NCBI GenBank assembly: GCA_004193285.1
Contig: SECP01000007.1
Span: forward strand, 62,001-126,000
Length of the DNA: 64,000 bases
Direction: 5' to 3'
Origin: Myxococcales bacterium
Lineage (GTDB): Bacteria; Myxococcota_A; Polyangia; Polyangiales; Polyangiaceae
Below the pieces are notes generated by a model. It had not been told where the DNA came from. It saw only the letters and a list, made by a program, of their open reading frames with translations, and did not search any database. The translations under genes were made by a program, and so were the position numbers. Within the stretch, counting starts at the first letter, position 1; the number at the start of each line of letters is the position of its first letter. Of this stretch, positions 25,530 through 33,465 are shown in pieces.

Positions 25530-27455
25530 CTACGGTTTCTCTAGCGTGGCCGCGACACGCTCCCCGATCGCGCTGAAGATGGGCCGGTAGCCGTAGTCCG
25601 TGCGCGCGTCGTCCGACGTGTTGCGGCTGCAAACCGAGCCGAGCACGGTGCGCCGCCCGAGCTCGCGGGCGACCCGCAGCTCACGGAGCGCCGGGTACGC
25701 TTTGCCCTTGTATTGCAGGGTGGTCGGCGCTCCGCCGCCGGGCGGATTGCAAAGTGGGCGGTTGCGCTCGAGGTCATCCGGGTAGCAGTCGCAGGCGACA
25801 TCCGCGGCCTGCGCCTCGCTACTGCACTCGATGGGCGCGGGGAGATCGAACGTGCAGGCGTATTGCAGGTCCGTGGCGAAGGTCTCGTGCTCGTGGCCAT
25901 TGATGGAGTTCGCGGAAGGGTCTTGCGAGCTGCCTGGTACGATGTCTTCGCCCGTGAGCGGGTTCGTGCCGCTGCGCTCGTCTATCGACTCGCGCATGAA
26001 CGGATCCTGCGGGGGGACGTTCGAGGCCACGTTGCCGATCAGCAGTGGCCAGCGCTTCTGGCTCTCCAGTTGCGTGGGGGTGAGCAGCTGCAGGGTTTCG
26101 CTGCTCAGGCTGTCGGTGGTCGCGACGTCTTGCCAGGGCATGCCGCCGACCAGCGCAAACGTGAAGAGTGACGGGTCGCGGGTGAGCCCGCCGCTGTGGA
26201 ACAAGGGATTTTGCACGAGGGCGCCGCTTCGATCCAGCACCGTGCCGCCACCGAAACCGCTCACGTAGCGAGCAGTGGGGTACAGCAGGTCGAAACCGAA
26301 GCGCCGCTTTTGCTCGAAGCACCGCAAATTCAGGCTGTCGTCCTCGAGAGGCAGCGTCTTGCCCTTGAGGCACTCCGCGTCTGCTTGCATCGCGGGGCAG
26401 CCGGCGTGCTCCACTATTTCGCCGCACGACTGGCAGCAAGTGTCGTTCGGATCGACCTGGCATTGCGAGGTCGAGCGGAACATCGGGGGGACCCCGGACC
26501 CATTTGAGCGCGAGATCAGCCAGCCGTAGCTTTCATCCATGATGGAGCAGTCGTTCTCGTCCGTCAGCATCAGCACGACGACCGAAGAGTCCGGACGCAG
26601 GAACGCAGCCCGCTGCCGCAGCAGCTCCTCGTCCACCCCCACCTTTTCCGAGCGTGAGCCCGCCGCATCCAGGGTGACGGTTTGGTACGGCTCGGGGTCC
26701 ACCAAAAAGCGATAGACCGACTCCAGCTGCGACTCGAAGCCGCAGCCGCTTTCACCCGCGCTCTGCACCATGACCCGCACCGCATCTGCGAGCTGCTGCG
26801 CGTCGCTCTCGCCGGGCGGGTTGGACAAGCCGTCCGGATCCCATTTGAGGTAGCCTTGGTCGTCGTAGCTGGGCACGTCGTTGCGAACGAACGGCAGCAA
26901 ATAGGCGTGGTCGTCGTCGCCGGCTCGGGTGCACACGTCGCCCGCGCCGCTGGCACCGTGCGAGCCCAAGCTGGAAGTGATGGCGCCGATGTGCAGGTCG
27001 CGAAGCGGCTTCAGCTCGCGGCGGCTGCCACTGGGGCAAGCTGCGCTCGGCGACGCGGGCGCGGAGACCACGTTGCCGGCATCGTCCACGCAGCGCGGGT
27101 TCACGAGGCGCTCCACGAGCTCCGGCAGGGCGTCCGCGAACAGCCTCTGCTTTTCAGCCATGGAAAGGGAGTTGTCGATGGCCAGCAGGAGGTCCACCTT
27201 GCCGACCTCCTGCTGCGGGCCGTCGTCCTTGGGGATGGGCCCGCCGACAATCGTGCTCCCACCCGAGCCGCTTTGCCCCGCCGTGCCCCCGCTCGGCTGC
27301 CCGCCGTCTTCCTCGTCAGAACCTGCGCCGGCGCCGGCAGTGGACGTCTCGGTGCCGCCATCCCCTCCCTGACCATGCCCGATTTCCACTTTCGAGCCGC
27401 ACGCGAGTGTTAAAAGCAATCCCCCGAGTCCAGCGTAGGTATATCGCACGCTCAT
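25530..27455 (-). CDS. VWA-like domain lipoprotein
   Basis: 641 residues. The start at 27455 is fixed by AGGAGG 7 bases upstream and a lipoprotein signal ending LTLAC; the frame continues far 5' but without signal. A Gly/Ser/Thr linker (about 25-70) precedes a von Willebrand A-like fold with a MIDAS-type motif DLLLAIDNSLSM, supplying DxSxS for a metal. Further on are many paired Cys (CQVDPNDTCCQSC, CDCYPDDLERNRPLCNPP) and LMLTDENDCS. Such proteins occur in large numbers in myxobacteria and are thought to be surface adhesion or scaffold proteins. It diverges from the barrel gene at 27528. Confidence 0.85.
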   Translation of the reverse strand: MSVRYTYAGLGGLLLTLACGSKVEIGHGQGGDGGTETSTAGAGAGSDEEDGGQPSGGTAGQSGSGGSTIVGGPIPKDDGPQQEVGKVDLLLAIDNSLSMAEKQRLFADALPELVERLVNPRCVDDAGNVVSAPASPSAACPSGSRRELKPLRDLHIGAITSSLGSHGASGAGDVCTRAGDDDHAYLLPFVRNDVPSYDDQGYLKWDPDGLSNPPGESDAQQLADAVRVMVQSAGESGCGFESQLESVYRFLVDPEPYQTVTLDAAGSRSEKVGVDEELLRQRAAFLRPDSSVVVLMLTDENDCSIMDESYGWLISRSNGSGVPPMFRSTSQCQVDPNDTCCQSCGEIVEHAGCPAMQADAECLKGKTLPLEDDSLNLRCFEQKRRFGFDLLYPTARYVSGFGGGTVLDRSGALVQNPLFHSGGLTRDPSLFTFALVGGMPWQDVATTDSLSSETLQLLTPTQLESQKRWPLLIGNVASNVPPQDPFMRESIDERSGTNPLTGEDIVPGSSQDPSANSINGHEHETFATDLQYACTFDLPAPIECSSEAQAADVACDCYPDDLERNRPLCNPPGGGAPTTLQYKGKAYPALRELRVARELGRRTVLGSVCSRNTSDDARTDYGYRPIFSAIGERVAATLEKP

Positions 27456-27527
27456 CCTCCAGCCTCCTGCAATGAGTCCACCCGTAGATGGTACGTCGCC
27501 CGCACGTTGATCTCTTCTTTCGGTCGA

Positions 27528-28634
27528 ATGTTTAGCTGGGCGTTCAGGGCAGGCGGAGGCGGCGCGGTCCACGGGTCGCAGGCTCTGGCAGGACTGCTCG
27601 TACTGCTCGCTTGGGGGGGAAACGCCCAAGCGCAGCCAGCGTCGCCTGAATACGCACCGGAGCAGGTCGAGCTGGATTACCTGAGCAGCGCGGGTTGTCC
27701 AAGCAAGGAGAGCTTCGTCCGCGAAGTGACCGCGCGTATTCGGCGGCCCGTCGATTGGGTGGCGGCGGATGGGCGCGTGCTCGTGGCGCTCTCGCTGAGC
27801 CACACGGAGGGTCTCGCCACGGGTCGGCTGGAGGTGGCGCGCGCCGCTGCGCCGCCAACGCTCCGCGAATTCACGGCGCAGACCTGCGGCGAGGTCGCTT
27901 CGGCGCTCGCGCTCGTGGTCGCGCTCGCGCTGGACCCGAACGCTCGCACGGAGGCGCTGCCGGAACCGCCGCCAGCGGTGCCGGTAGAGGAGCCGTCGGC
28001 GCCTTCCGCCGCGGAACCAGCTCCGCTCCCGGCTGCGGCGCCTTCCGCGGCGCCTTCTGAGATGGCGGCTCCGCTGCCGACTCGGCGAGAATCGCCCCCG
28101 CTGCATCTCGTGGCATGGCTCGGACCGGTGGCTGGAGTGGACGCGGGGTACGCGCCGAAGCCTCTCGTCACGTTCGGTGTCAGTCTCGGTGCGCGCGTCT
28201 CTTGGGGGAGCTGGCTGACGCCGACTCTTCAGCTCACGCCGCTCTGGGGCAAGACCGGGAGCACGGGGCCGGCCGCAGCCCTAGGCAGCTTCTCTTGGGC
28301 CATGGCCCGCCTGGAAGCGTGTCCGGTGGACTTGCGGCTGGCGCCATGGCTTGGATTTTCGCCGTGCCTGGCGGGTGAGATAGGGCGGCTCGCTGCACGT
28401 GGAACCGAGCAAGGGGTGGAGCCCACGGCCGCGGAGCGCTGGTGGGCCGCGTCGGGCGTGACGGCGGCCGTTCACCTGGAGCTCGGCAACTGGTTCGTCC
28501 GACTGAGCGGAGAAGGCATGTTCCCGGTCATTCGCGACGAGTTCGTGTTCCTGGAGCCGGAGCGCACGGTGCACCGCCCGAATGCCTTCGCTTACGGAGG
28601 TCGACTAGGGGTCGGATTTCGTATCGGCCGGTGA
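27528..28634 (+). CDS. outer-membrane protein with N-terminal soluble domain and C-terminal beta-barrel-like region
   Basis: 368 residues from the ATG at 27528; TTG at 27507 is an alternative. The signal peptide ends in AQAQ. Residues about 35-140 are a small domain with SAGCPSKESFVREVTARI and CGEVASALALVVALALDP, a form common in myxobacterial envelope proteins beside sigma factors. A Pro/Ala/Glu linker follows, then amphipathic strands (FGVSLGARVSWGSWLTP, RLGVGFRIGR) ending in a barrel-like terminus. The ECF sigma gene starts 4 bp after its stop. It is the first gene of cassette A, paralleling 60014 in cassette B. Confidence 0.78.
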   Translation: MFSWAFRAGGGGAVHGSQALAGLLVLLAWGGNAQAQPASPEYAPEQVELDYLSSAGCPSKESFVREVTARIRRPVDWVAADGRVLVALSLSHTEGLATGRLEVARAAAPPTLREFTAQTCGEVASALALVVALALDPNARTEALPEPPPAVPVEEPSAPSAAEPAPLPAAAPSAAPSEMAAPLPTRRESPPLHLVAWLGPVAGVDAGYAPKPLVTFGVSLGARVSWGSWLTPTLQLTPLWGKTGSTGPAAALGSFSWAMARLEACPVDLRLAPWLGFSPCLAGEIGRLAARGTEQGVEPTAAERWWAASGVTAAVHLELGNWFVRLSGEGMFPVIRDEFVFLEPERTVHRPNAFAYGGRLGVGFRIGR

Positions 28635-28638
28635 TCAA

Positions 28639-29241
28639 ATGCGCGGCGGGGTACCATTCAAGCAGGTCAGCATGCTGCAGCACCGCCTCTCGTTGACCTC
28701 AGCTGCCGTCCCCGCGACGTCGCCGGTAGACGAGGCGAGGCTGCGCGGGGTTGTAGACGCGAACTTCGACGCGCTGTGGCGGTTCCTCCGGCGGCTAGGC
28801 GTGCCGGAGAGCGACGTCGATGACGCCGTTCAAGAAGTCATCTTGGTATTGGCGCGCAAGCTGGACCAGGTAACGGTCGGAAGTGAACGTTCCTTCGTGC
28901 TCAGCACCGCCTTTCGGATCGCGTCGGATACTCGGCGTCGGCTGAAGCGCCGACGCGAGGTGGACGACTCTCCGCTCCGTGCGCTTTCCAGCGCCGAGCT
29001 CGATCCAGAGCAGACGGCCGAGCAGCGTCGGCTCACGCTGCTTTTCGCCCAGGTACTGGAGCAGCTGTCGCTCGAGCTGCGAGCGGTGTTCGTGCTCTAC
29101 GAGCTCGAGGAATTCACCATGGCAGAGATCGCAACCACCCTAGAGCTGCCGCCCGGGACGGTGGCTTCGCGGCTGAGGCGTGCTCGGGAAAAGTTCGAGC
29201 AGTTGGCGACGGAAGCGCTGGGGAAAGGCGGTGCGCCATGA
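28639..29241 (+). CDS. ECF-type RNA polymerase sigma factor
   Basis: 200 residues from the ATG at 28639; an ATG at 28672 gives a more usual N-terminus. Region 2 is seen in ALWRFLRRLGVPESDVDDAV and VILVLARKLDQV, and region 4 in AVFVLYELEEFTMAEIATTL followed by PPGTVASRLRRARE, a helix-turn-helix. There is no region 3, as expected for ECF factors. The stop overlaps the ATG of the next gene (ATGA). That gene is membrane-anchored and likely its anti-sigma partner. It lies 4 bp behind the barrel gene, so the three form one operon. Confidence 0.92.
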   Translation: MRGGVPFKQVSMLQHRLSLTSAAVPATSPVDEARLRGVVDANFDALWRFLRRLGVPESDVDDAVQEVILVLARKLDQVTVGSERSFVLSTAFRIASDTRRRLKRRREVDDSPLRALSSAELDPEQTAEQRRLTLLFAQVLEQLSLELRAVFVLYELEEFTMAEIATTLELPPGTVASRLRRAREKFEQLATEALGKGGAP

Positions 29242-29987
29242 CCGACCCTGCTCGCCTCCGCGAAAGCGGAGGAGCCGCGAGCCAGCTGATGCGCGGCTCC
29301 CATCTCGCCGTACCGCGCGCAGCGCGGCGACGCGCGCTCGCGTTCACGGCTGCGGCCGTCAACCTGGCTGGCGGCGGCACCGCGTTCGCCGCGGGCAGCG
29401 TGTCGCTCGTCAAGAGTGTCGCCCTGTACGTCACGGTCGGAGTCGTAGGCGGCGGCCTGGCTTCGCTCGGGGTGTCGTCGGCGCTCACGAGCTGGGAACA
29501 GCCCCGTTCGGCGGCGCCGGCCATCACGGCCTCGCCGCATCCGGCGCCGGGGCTCGCGAAGCCGGCCCCCGCCCCGAGTGCGATCGCGGAGGTGCCGGCG
29601 GCGCCAGACCCAGCGACGCCGGTCATCTCGGCCGAGGCCGAGCCGCCTGCCGCAACCAAAGAGCTTGCTCCCATTCGTGGCGCGCTGCCCGTAGCGAGCA
29701 GCGCGGCCCAGAGCCGCCCGCGGTTGTTCGACGAGCAGCGCGAGATCGAGCGTGCTCGCGCCGCCATCGCCCGAGGCGACTACTCCCGCGGTCTGCAAGT
29801 GCTGAAGAGCTACGACCGTGCTTTCCCGCGAGGTCAGTTCCATCCGGAAGCGCTCGCCCTGCGGGTGGAGGCGCTGAGCGGCCGTGGGGACTTCAGCCGA
29901 GCGAGGGCGCTGGCGGACGACTTTGCGCGCCGCTACCCTCAGCACCCGCTGCTAGCGCGCGTTCAGGCGAGCGCCGGCCGAAAATAG
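29238..29987 (+). CDS. membrane-anchored anti-sigma-like protein with TPR-type C-terminus
   Basis: 249 residues, start overlapping the sigma stop (ATGA). A short cytoplasmic part (1-45) lacks the HxxxCxxC zinc motif of classic anti-sigma factors. A hydrophobic stretch spans about 50-85 (VALYVTVGVVGGGLASLGVS). A Pro/Ala linker leads to a helical TPR-like domain at about 160-245 (IARGDYSRGLQVLKSYDRAF, RGDFSRARALADDFARRYP). The position and topology suggest it tethers or silences the sigma factor. Compare 59107, which has the same layout but keeps a zinc finger. Anti-sigma activity is inference from context. Confidence 0.75.
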   Translation: MTDPARLRESGGAASQLMRGSHLAVPRAARRRALAFTAAAVNLAGGGTAFAAGSVSLVKSVALYVTVGVVGGGLASLGVSSALTSWEQPRSAAPAITASPHPAPGLAKPAPAPSAIAEVPAAPDPATPVISAEAEPPAATKELAPIRGALPVASSAAQSRPRLFDEQREIERARAAIARGDYSRGLQVLKSYDRAFPRGQFHPEALALRVEALSGRGDFSRARALADDFARRYPQHPLLARVQASAGRK

Positions 29988-30047
29988 CCGCCACGAGGCG
30001 CTGGCTCGACCGCTGGTGGCAGCCGTGCGACAAGTCGCACCGGGCTC

Positions 30048-30965
30048 ATGGAAATTCAAGGTCGTCGACGCTCCAGCAATTTCGAAGATCGCGGCAGCGG
30101 CGGCGGTGGCCGCGCGGGCGGCATACCGGTTCAGGGCCTGTCGTCGCTCGTGCGCCTGCTCGGGATCAAGGGCACCCTCATCGCCGCGGCGGTGCTGGGC
30201 ATTGGCTTCTTCGTGCTGCCGGCGAGCTTGAAGCAGCAGCTGCTCGGCGCGCTCTCTGGCGGCGCGGCAGAGGGCGGCTCGGCGCAGGGCTCCGGCAGTG
30301 TTTGTGAAGCCTCCGCCGTCAACGGCAAGGCGTGCGACTTCTCGCGCGTGGTGTTGGCGTCGACGGAGGACGTTTGGAAGCCGCTCTTTCAGAGTGGTGC
30401 TCTGCCTCGCTACGCGGCCGCTCCCGGCGCCTACCGCGAGCCAGTGCTCGTCGTGTTCGCCAGCTCCGTCTCCACCGGCGGCTGCGGCAGCGCCACGTCG
30501 GACGTAGGGCCTTTCTACTGCCCAGCGGACTCCAAGCTCTACATCGATCCCGGCTTCTACGACGTCATGGAAAAGCGCCTGCGCGCTCCGGGCGATTTCG
30601 CGCAGGCCTACGTCATCGCGCACGAGGTTGGCCACCACGTGCAAAACCTCATCGGGGCCAATCGGCTGAAGGTAGACGGCGAGACCAAGAATCAGGTGTC
30701 GGTGCGGCTGGAGCTTCAGGCGGATTGCCTGGCCGGCGTGTGGGGACACAGCGCCCGAGCGTCACTCTCGATCACGGACGAAGACCTTTCCGAGGCGACG
30801 AACGCGGCTCACTCGATCGGGGACGACACGCTCGGTCACTCGAACGAAAAGGACTACACGCACGGCACGAGCGACCAGCGTAAGCGCTGGTTCAAGCGCG
30901 GCTTCGAAGGGGGCGACGCACGGACGTGCGACACGTTCGCGGTCAAGCGTTACGCGGAGCTCTGA
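30048..30965 (+). CDS. ypfJ: YpfJ-family neutral zinc metallopeptidase
   Basis: 305 residues. The cytoplasmic N-terminus has a Gly/Arg-rich stretch, one membrane segment at about 42-62 (GTLIAAAVLGIGFFVLP), and an extracytoplasmic domain with the zinc motif AHEVGHHVQNL (His192, Glu193, His196) and the third-ligand segment ELQADCLAGVWGH. The C-terminal HGTSDQRKRWFKRGFEGG is a family signature. Length matches E. coli YpfJ (about 287). Predicted to be a membrane-bound peptidase facing the periplasm, physiological substrate unknown. It lies 60 bp after the anti-sigma gene and may share the transcript. Confidence 0.93.
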   Translation: MEIQGRRRSSNFEDRGSGGGGRAGGIPVQGLSSLVRLLGIKGTLIAAAVLGIGFFVLPASLKQQLLGALSGGAAEGGSAQGSGSVCEASAVNGKACDFSRVVLASTEDVWKPLFQSGALPRYAAAPGAYREPVLVVFASSVSTGGCGSATSDVGPFYCPADSKLYIDPGFYDVMEKRLRAPGDFAQAYVIAHEVGHHVQNLIGANRLKVDGETKNQVSVRLELQADCLAGVWGHSARASLSITDEDLSEATNAAHSIGDDTLGHSNEKDYTHGTSDQRKRWFKRGFEGGDARTCDTFAVKRYAEL

Positions 30966-30971
30966 CCGGCC

Positions 30972-31475
30972 TCAAGACGCGCGGAAGCGTCGCGCGTCCA
31001 CCCGCCAAAACGCGCTGTCCTCGGCCGCACGCGGGGGGCTCGGTTCACGAAGGTTGAGCTGAATGGTGATGGCCCGGTCACCGAGCGCACCACGCACCGT
31101 GTCCGCGAGCGCCAAGAGCGGCGTACTGACCCCGAGCTCGTGCTCGACCGTACCCTCCAGGAACAGCTCTGCCGCGTCGTGCGCCCCGCAATGCCTTGCC
31201 AGCGCCAGCGCGATGCGCTCGCGAGTGGTGGCAGTGTCTTCTTCCTCCGAAGACGCGGTCAGCAAGGTCGCGGTGTGGAAGTGGTGCAGGTCTCGCTCCG
31301 CCAACGCGAGCCTCTCCAGCACGCGCTGCTCGAAGGCGCTCGGCGTCTCGCTCTTCATCTGCATGACCAAGACCGGGCCGTCCGCGTCCGTCCAGCCGCT
31401 CCCACCTCGCGAGGGCGCGCCGCGCTCCACGACGAGGATGCGTAGTTTGCGCGAGGTCGCGAGGGTACGCTGCAT
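30972..31475 (-). CDS. hypothetical protein
   Basis: 167 residues from the ATG at 31475. No signal or membrane segment. It begins with a beta-strand ILVVERG and alternates predicted strands and helices (PVLVMQMKSE, RIALALARHCGAHDAAELFL, ITIQLNLREPSPP), so a compact alpha/beta cytoplasmic protein is likely. I recognise no family. It is convergent with ypfJ (6 bp between stops) and reads away from the binding-protein cluster. Codon bias and the clean open frame support it being real. Confidence 0.65.
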   Translation of the reverse strand: MQRTLATSRKLRILVVERGAPSRGGSGWTDADGPVLVMQMKSETPSAFEQRVLERLALAERDLHHFHTATLLTASSEEEDTATTRERIALALARHCGAHDAAELFLEGTVEHELGVSTPLLALADTVRGALGDRAITIQLNLREPSPPRAAEDSAFWRVDARRFRAS

Positions 31476-31555
31476 GATGCCCGCAACGACCGCGCCATTG
31501 GCGGGCTAAGGGCACGCACTTTTATGCGCGATTCCAAGCACATACGGCGCAGAGA

Positions 31556-31581
31556 AGGCGGCTCCCGGAGGGAAGCCGCCT
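31556..31581 (-). terminator. hairpin downstream of binding-protein gene
   Basis: Perfect 8-bp inverted repeat AGGCGGCT / AGCCGCCT with a 10-base loop, 31 bp beyond the stop of the minus-strand gene ending at 31613. Only a weak T-containing tract follows, so it is a possible terminator or 3' stabiliser. Confidence 0.5.
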
Positions 31582-31612
31582 GCTGGCCGCGACGGGGAAG
31601 GAGCGTCGCCGG

Positions 31613-33055
31613 TCAGGGAGCGATGGGGCAAGTCGGCGTCGACGGGCTACAAGCGTAGCGCTCGTACTCGACGAACTGACCCCCTTCGACCTTCCAGTGC
31701 ACGAGCGGAGGGAACATGTCGCCCACCGCATCCCAATCGATGGAGTCGAAGGCGCCTTCGTAGTTGATGGGTAGGCCGAGGCGGATGAGCTGCGCGGCCT
31801 TTTTGAAGTCCGCCACCGTCGGCTTGATCTTCACGCCGCACTCCTGGTTGATCTTGGTCAAGCCGAGGCGGATGTCCGCCGGCGTTACCTTCTTTACTCC
31901 GCCCTTGTCGTGCGCGGCCACGAGGGTGGCCAGCATGAGGGTGACCATGGAGTCGTACGCACCGGAGGCGGTGACCTCCGGCTTCGCGCCGTACGCGGCT
32001 ACGAACGCGTTGTAGAACGCGGCGCCGGACGGAGAGTTGTCGTACGCGGCGATCGAGCTGCCCTCGAGACCCTCGGCGATGGCGCCGACGGAGGCGAGGA
32101 TGTAGTCCCGCCGGAAGGCGTTGACCGACTGAAGCGGGATGGTGTAGCCGGCGGCGCGGTACTGCTGCACCACTGGCGTGACGTTGCCGGGCAGCGCCGC
32201 CACGAGCACGGTGTCCGGGTATGCGTCCGTCACGTTGGTGCTTACGTTGAAGTCATCCACGAGCTTCGGCAGGTCCGTCGGGATCGCGGCGGCGGTCGTG
32301 AAGTTGATCGTCTCCGAATAGGAGGTGCCCGCATACAGCCCCGGCAGCGCCGCGACGGCCGCGACCGCCGAAGACGTGTGGCCTCCGTCCGCGTAGATGC
32401 CGATCTTGAACGCGCCGTCCCCGTTGGTGTCGCCATTGACTCCGTGCTGCATGGCGATGCGCAGCATGACCAGCGCCTCGTACTTGGCGTTGTAGAACAC
32501 GCGGAACAGCCAGTCGTTCGGGTCGCGGAAGCCGAGCTGGCTGAGGGGGTCAGCGTCCACGTACGTCGGGTCGTTGAAGAACGCGGAGGAGCACTGAAAG
32601 CACGTGATCGGCACCTTGCGGATGGTCGTTCCGGTCGTGTCGTAGTTGAGGCGGGAGGCCTGCAGCGAGTCGCCGCTGCTATCCGAGACCAAGCCGAGCA
32701 CTTGGTCCTCGTTGATGAGCTTGATGGCGAGGGTGCGCGCAGTCGCGGGGGTGCTCTTGGTGTCGCCGAAAACCGGCACGAACTCGAAATGGCCACCGAT
32801 GACCAGGTTGTCGACGGCCTGGTTCATTTGCTTGACCGCGAGCTCCACGGCGTACGTGAAGTGCGGGCTGGTGCTCACACCGGTCTGGTCCACCAGCGCG
32901 CCGAGCTTCAGCTTCGTCTTGGCGGCGCTGGCGATCGCTTGTTGCTGCGCGCCACCGCCCTCCTCTTGCGCCGCGCCGCCGTCGTCGGCCTCGACGGCAC
33001 AAGCGCTCGCGCCAACTATCAACGGCATCGCCAGCAGTGATCTGAACTTCATCAT
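31613..33055 (-). CDS. ABC-type substrate-binding protein (branched-chain amino acid family fold), paralogue 1
   Basis: 480 residues from paired ATGs (33055/33052) with GGAG upstream. The signal ends GASAC, probably a lipoprotein, followed by an acidic/Gln linker. Then comes a periplasmic-binding fold of the Peripla_BP_6 type (LKLGALVDQTGVSTSPHFTYAV). At the ligand-site position where relatives have a Ser/Thr-rich loop it has ITCFQCSS (Cys152, Cys155). A loop DTNGDG (209-214) matches a calcium-binding DxNxDG motif. The C-terminus carries a further Cys pair (YACSPSTPTCP). No permease or ATPase gene is nearby. Closely related to 33466. Confidence 0.88.
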   Translation of the reverse strand: MMKFRSLLAMPLIVGASACAVEADDGGAAQEEGGGAQQQAIASAAKTKLKLGALVDQTGVSTSPHFTYAVELAVKQMNQAVDNLVIGGHFEFVPVFGDTKSTPATARTLAIKLINEDQVLGLVSDSSGDSLQASRLNYDTTGTTIRKVPITCFQCSSAFFNDPTYVDADPLSQLGFRDPNDWLFRVFYNAKYEALVMLRIAMQHGVNGDTNGDGAFKIGIYADGGHTSSAVAAVAALPGLYAGTSYSETINFTTAAAIPTDLPKLVDDFNVSTNVTDAYPDTVLVAALPGNVTPVVQQYRAAGYTIPLQSVNAFRRDYILASVGAIAEGLEGSSIAAYDNSPSGAAFYNAFVAAYGAKPEVTASGAYDSMVTLMLATLVAAHDKGGVKKVTPADIRLGLTKINQECGVKIKPTVADFKKAAQLIRLGLPINYEGAFDSIDWDAVGDMFPPLVHWKVEGGQFVEYERYACSPSTPTCPIAP

Positions 33056-33325
33056 CGTGTTTCTCCGTTCGAGCCCCTTGGGTCTTAGGTGTCTCAAATT
33101 AGCTCCACTGCGGTCAATACAATTCCAGCTGTCTTACTCTAGGAAAGTGGCAGTGCAGACTCCCCCGTACGCGAGCGCCTTACAGGCCAGTCGTCTAGTT
33201 GCTCTTCCGTGCTTGGTAGTTTTTATAGGCGAGCTCAGTGCGCTCTTTCCTCCTGAAATAAGCTCGAAAAACCAGAGGCCAGGTGAGGGCAGGAGCACGT
33301 GGGCTCGCGGCTACGTGTCTTTCTG

Positions 33326-33341
33326 TAACACTTAGGTGTTA
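33326..33341. repeat. perfect inverted repeat, possible operator
   Basis: TAACAC TTAG GTGTTA: 6-bp arms around a 4-base spacer, in gene-free DNA about 270 bp upstream of the 33055 start. A half of it (CTTAGGTGT) recurs at 33085-33093. Could be a dimeric regulator site; no T-tract, so not a terminator. Confidence 0.4.
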
Positions 33342-33385
33342 TTCAAAGAACTCGAGTAGTGATTTAGTCGATTCGTGGATTTGAA

Positions 33386-33430
33386 CAAAAGAAAACAGGC
33401 ACGTAGCCCCTGGGGGGAGCCGCGTGCCTG
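33386..33430 (-). terminator. intrinsic terminator of the TonB receptor/binding-protein operon
   Basis: On the minus strand an 8-bp stem CAGGCACG / CGTGCCTG, extendable by inner GGGG/CCCC pairs, is followed at once by TTTTCTTTTG. It begins 36 bp after the stop of the gene ending at 33466. This is the clearest rho-independent terminator in the window. Confidence 0.8.
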
Positions 33431-33465
33431 GTTTCGACCCTCTCCCGCTGGAGCGGGTTCGGCGC

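Larger units (their letters stand above)
33056..33465. other. AT-richer intergenic region between the two binding-protein genes
   Basis: 410 bp of visibly lower GC than the neighbours. It holds the terminator of the upstream gene (33386-33430), a perfect inverted repeat TAACAC-TTAG-GTGTTA at 33326-33341, and the 9-base word CTTAGGTGT at both 33085 and 33331. The promoter and perhaps operators of the gene starting at 33055 should be here. No gene is supported. Confidence 0.55.
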
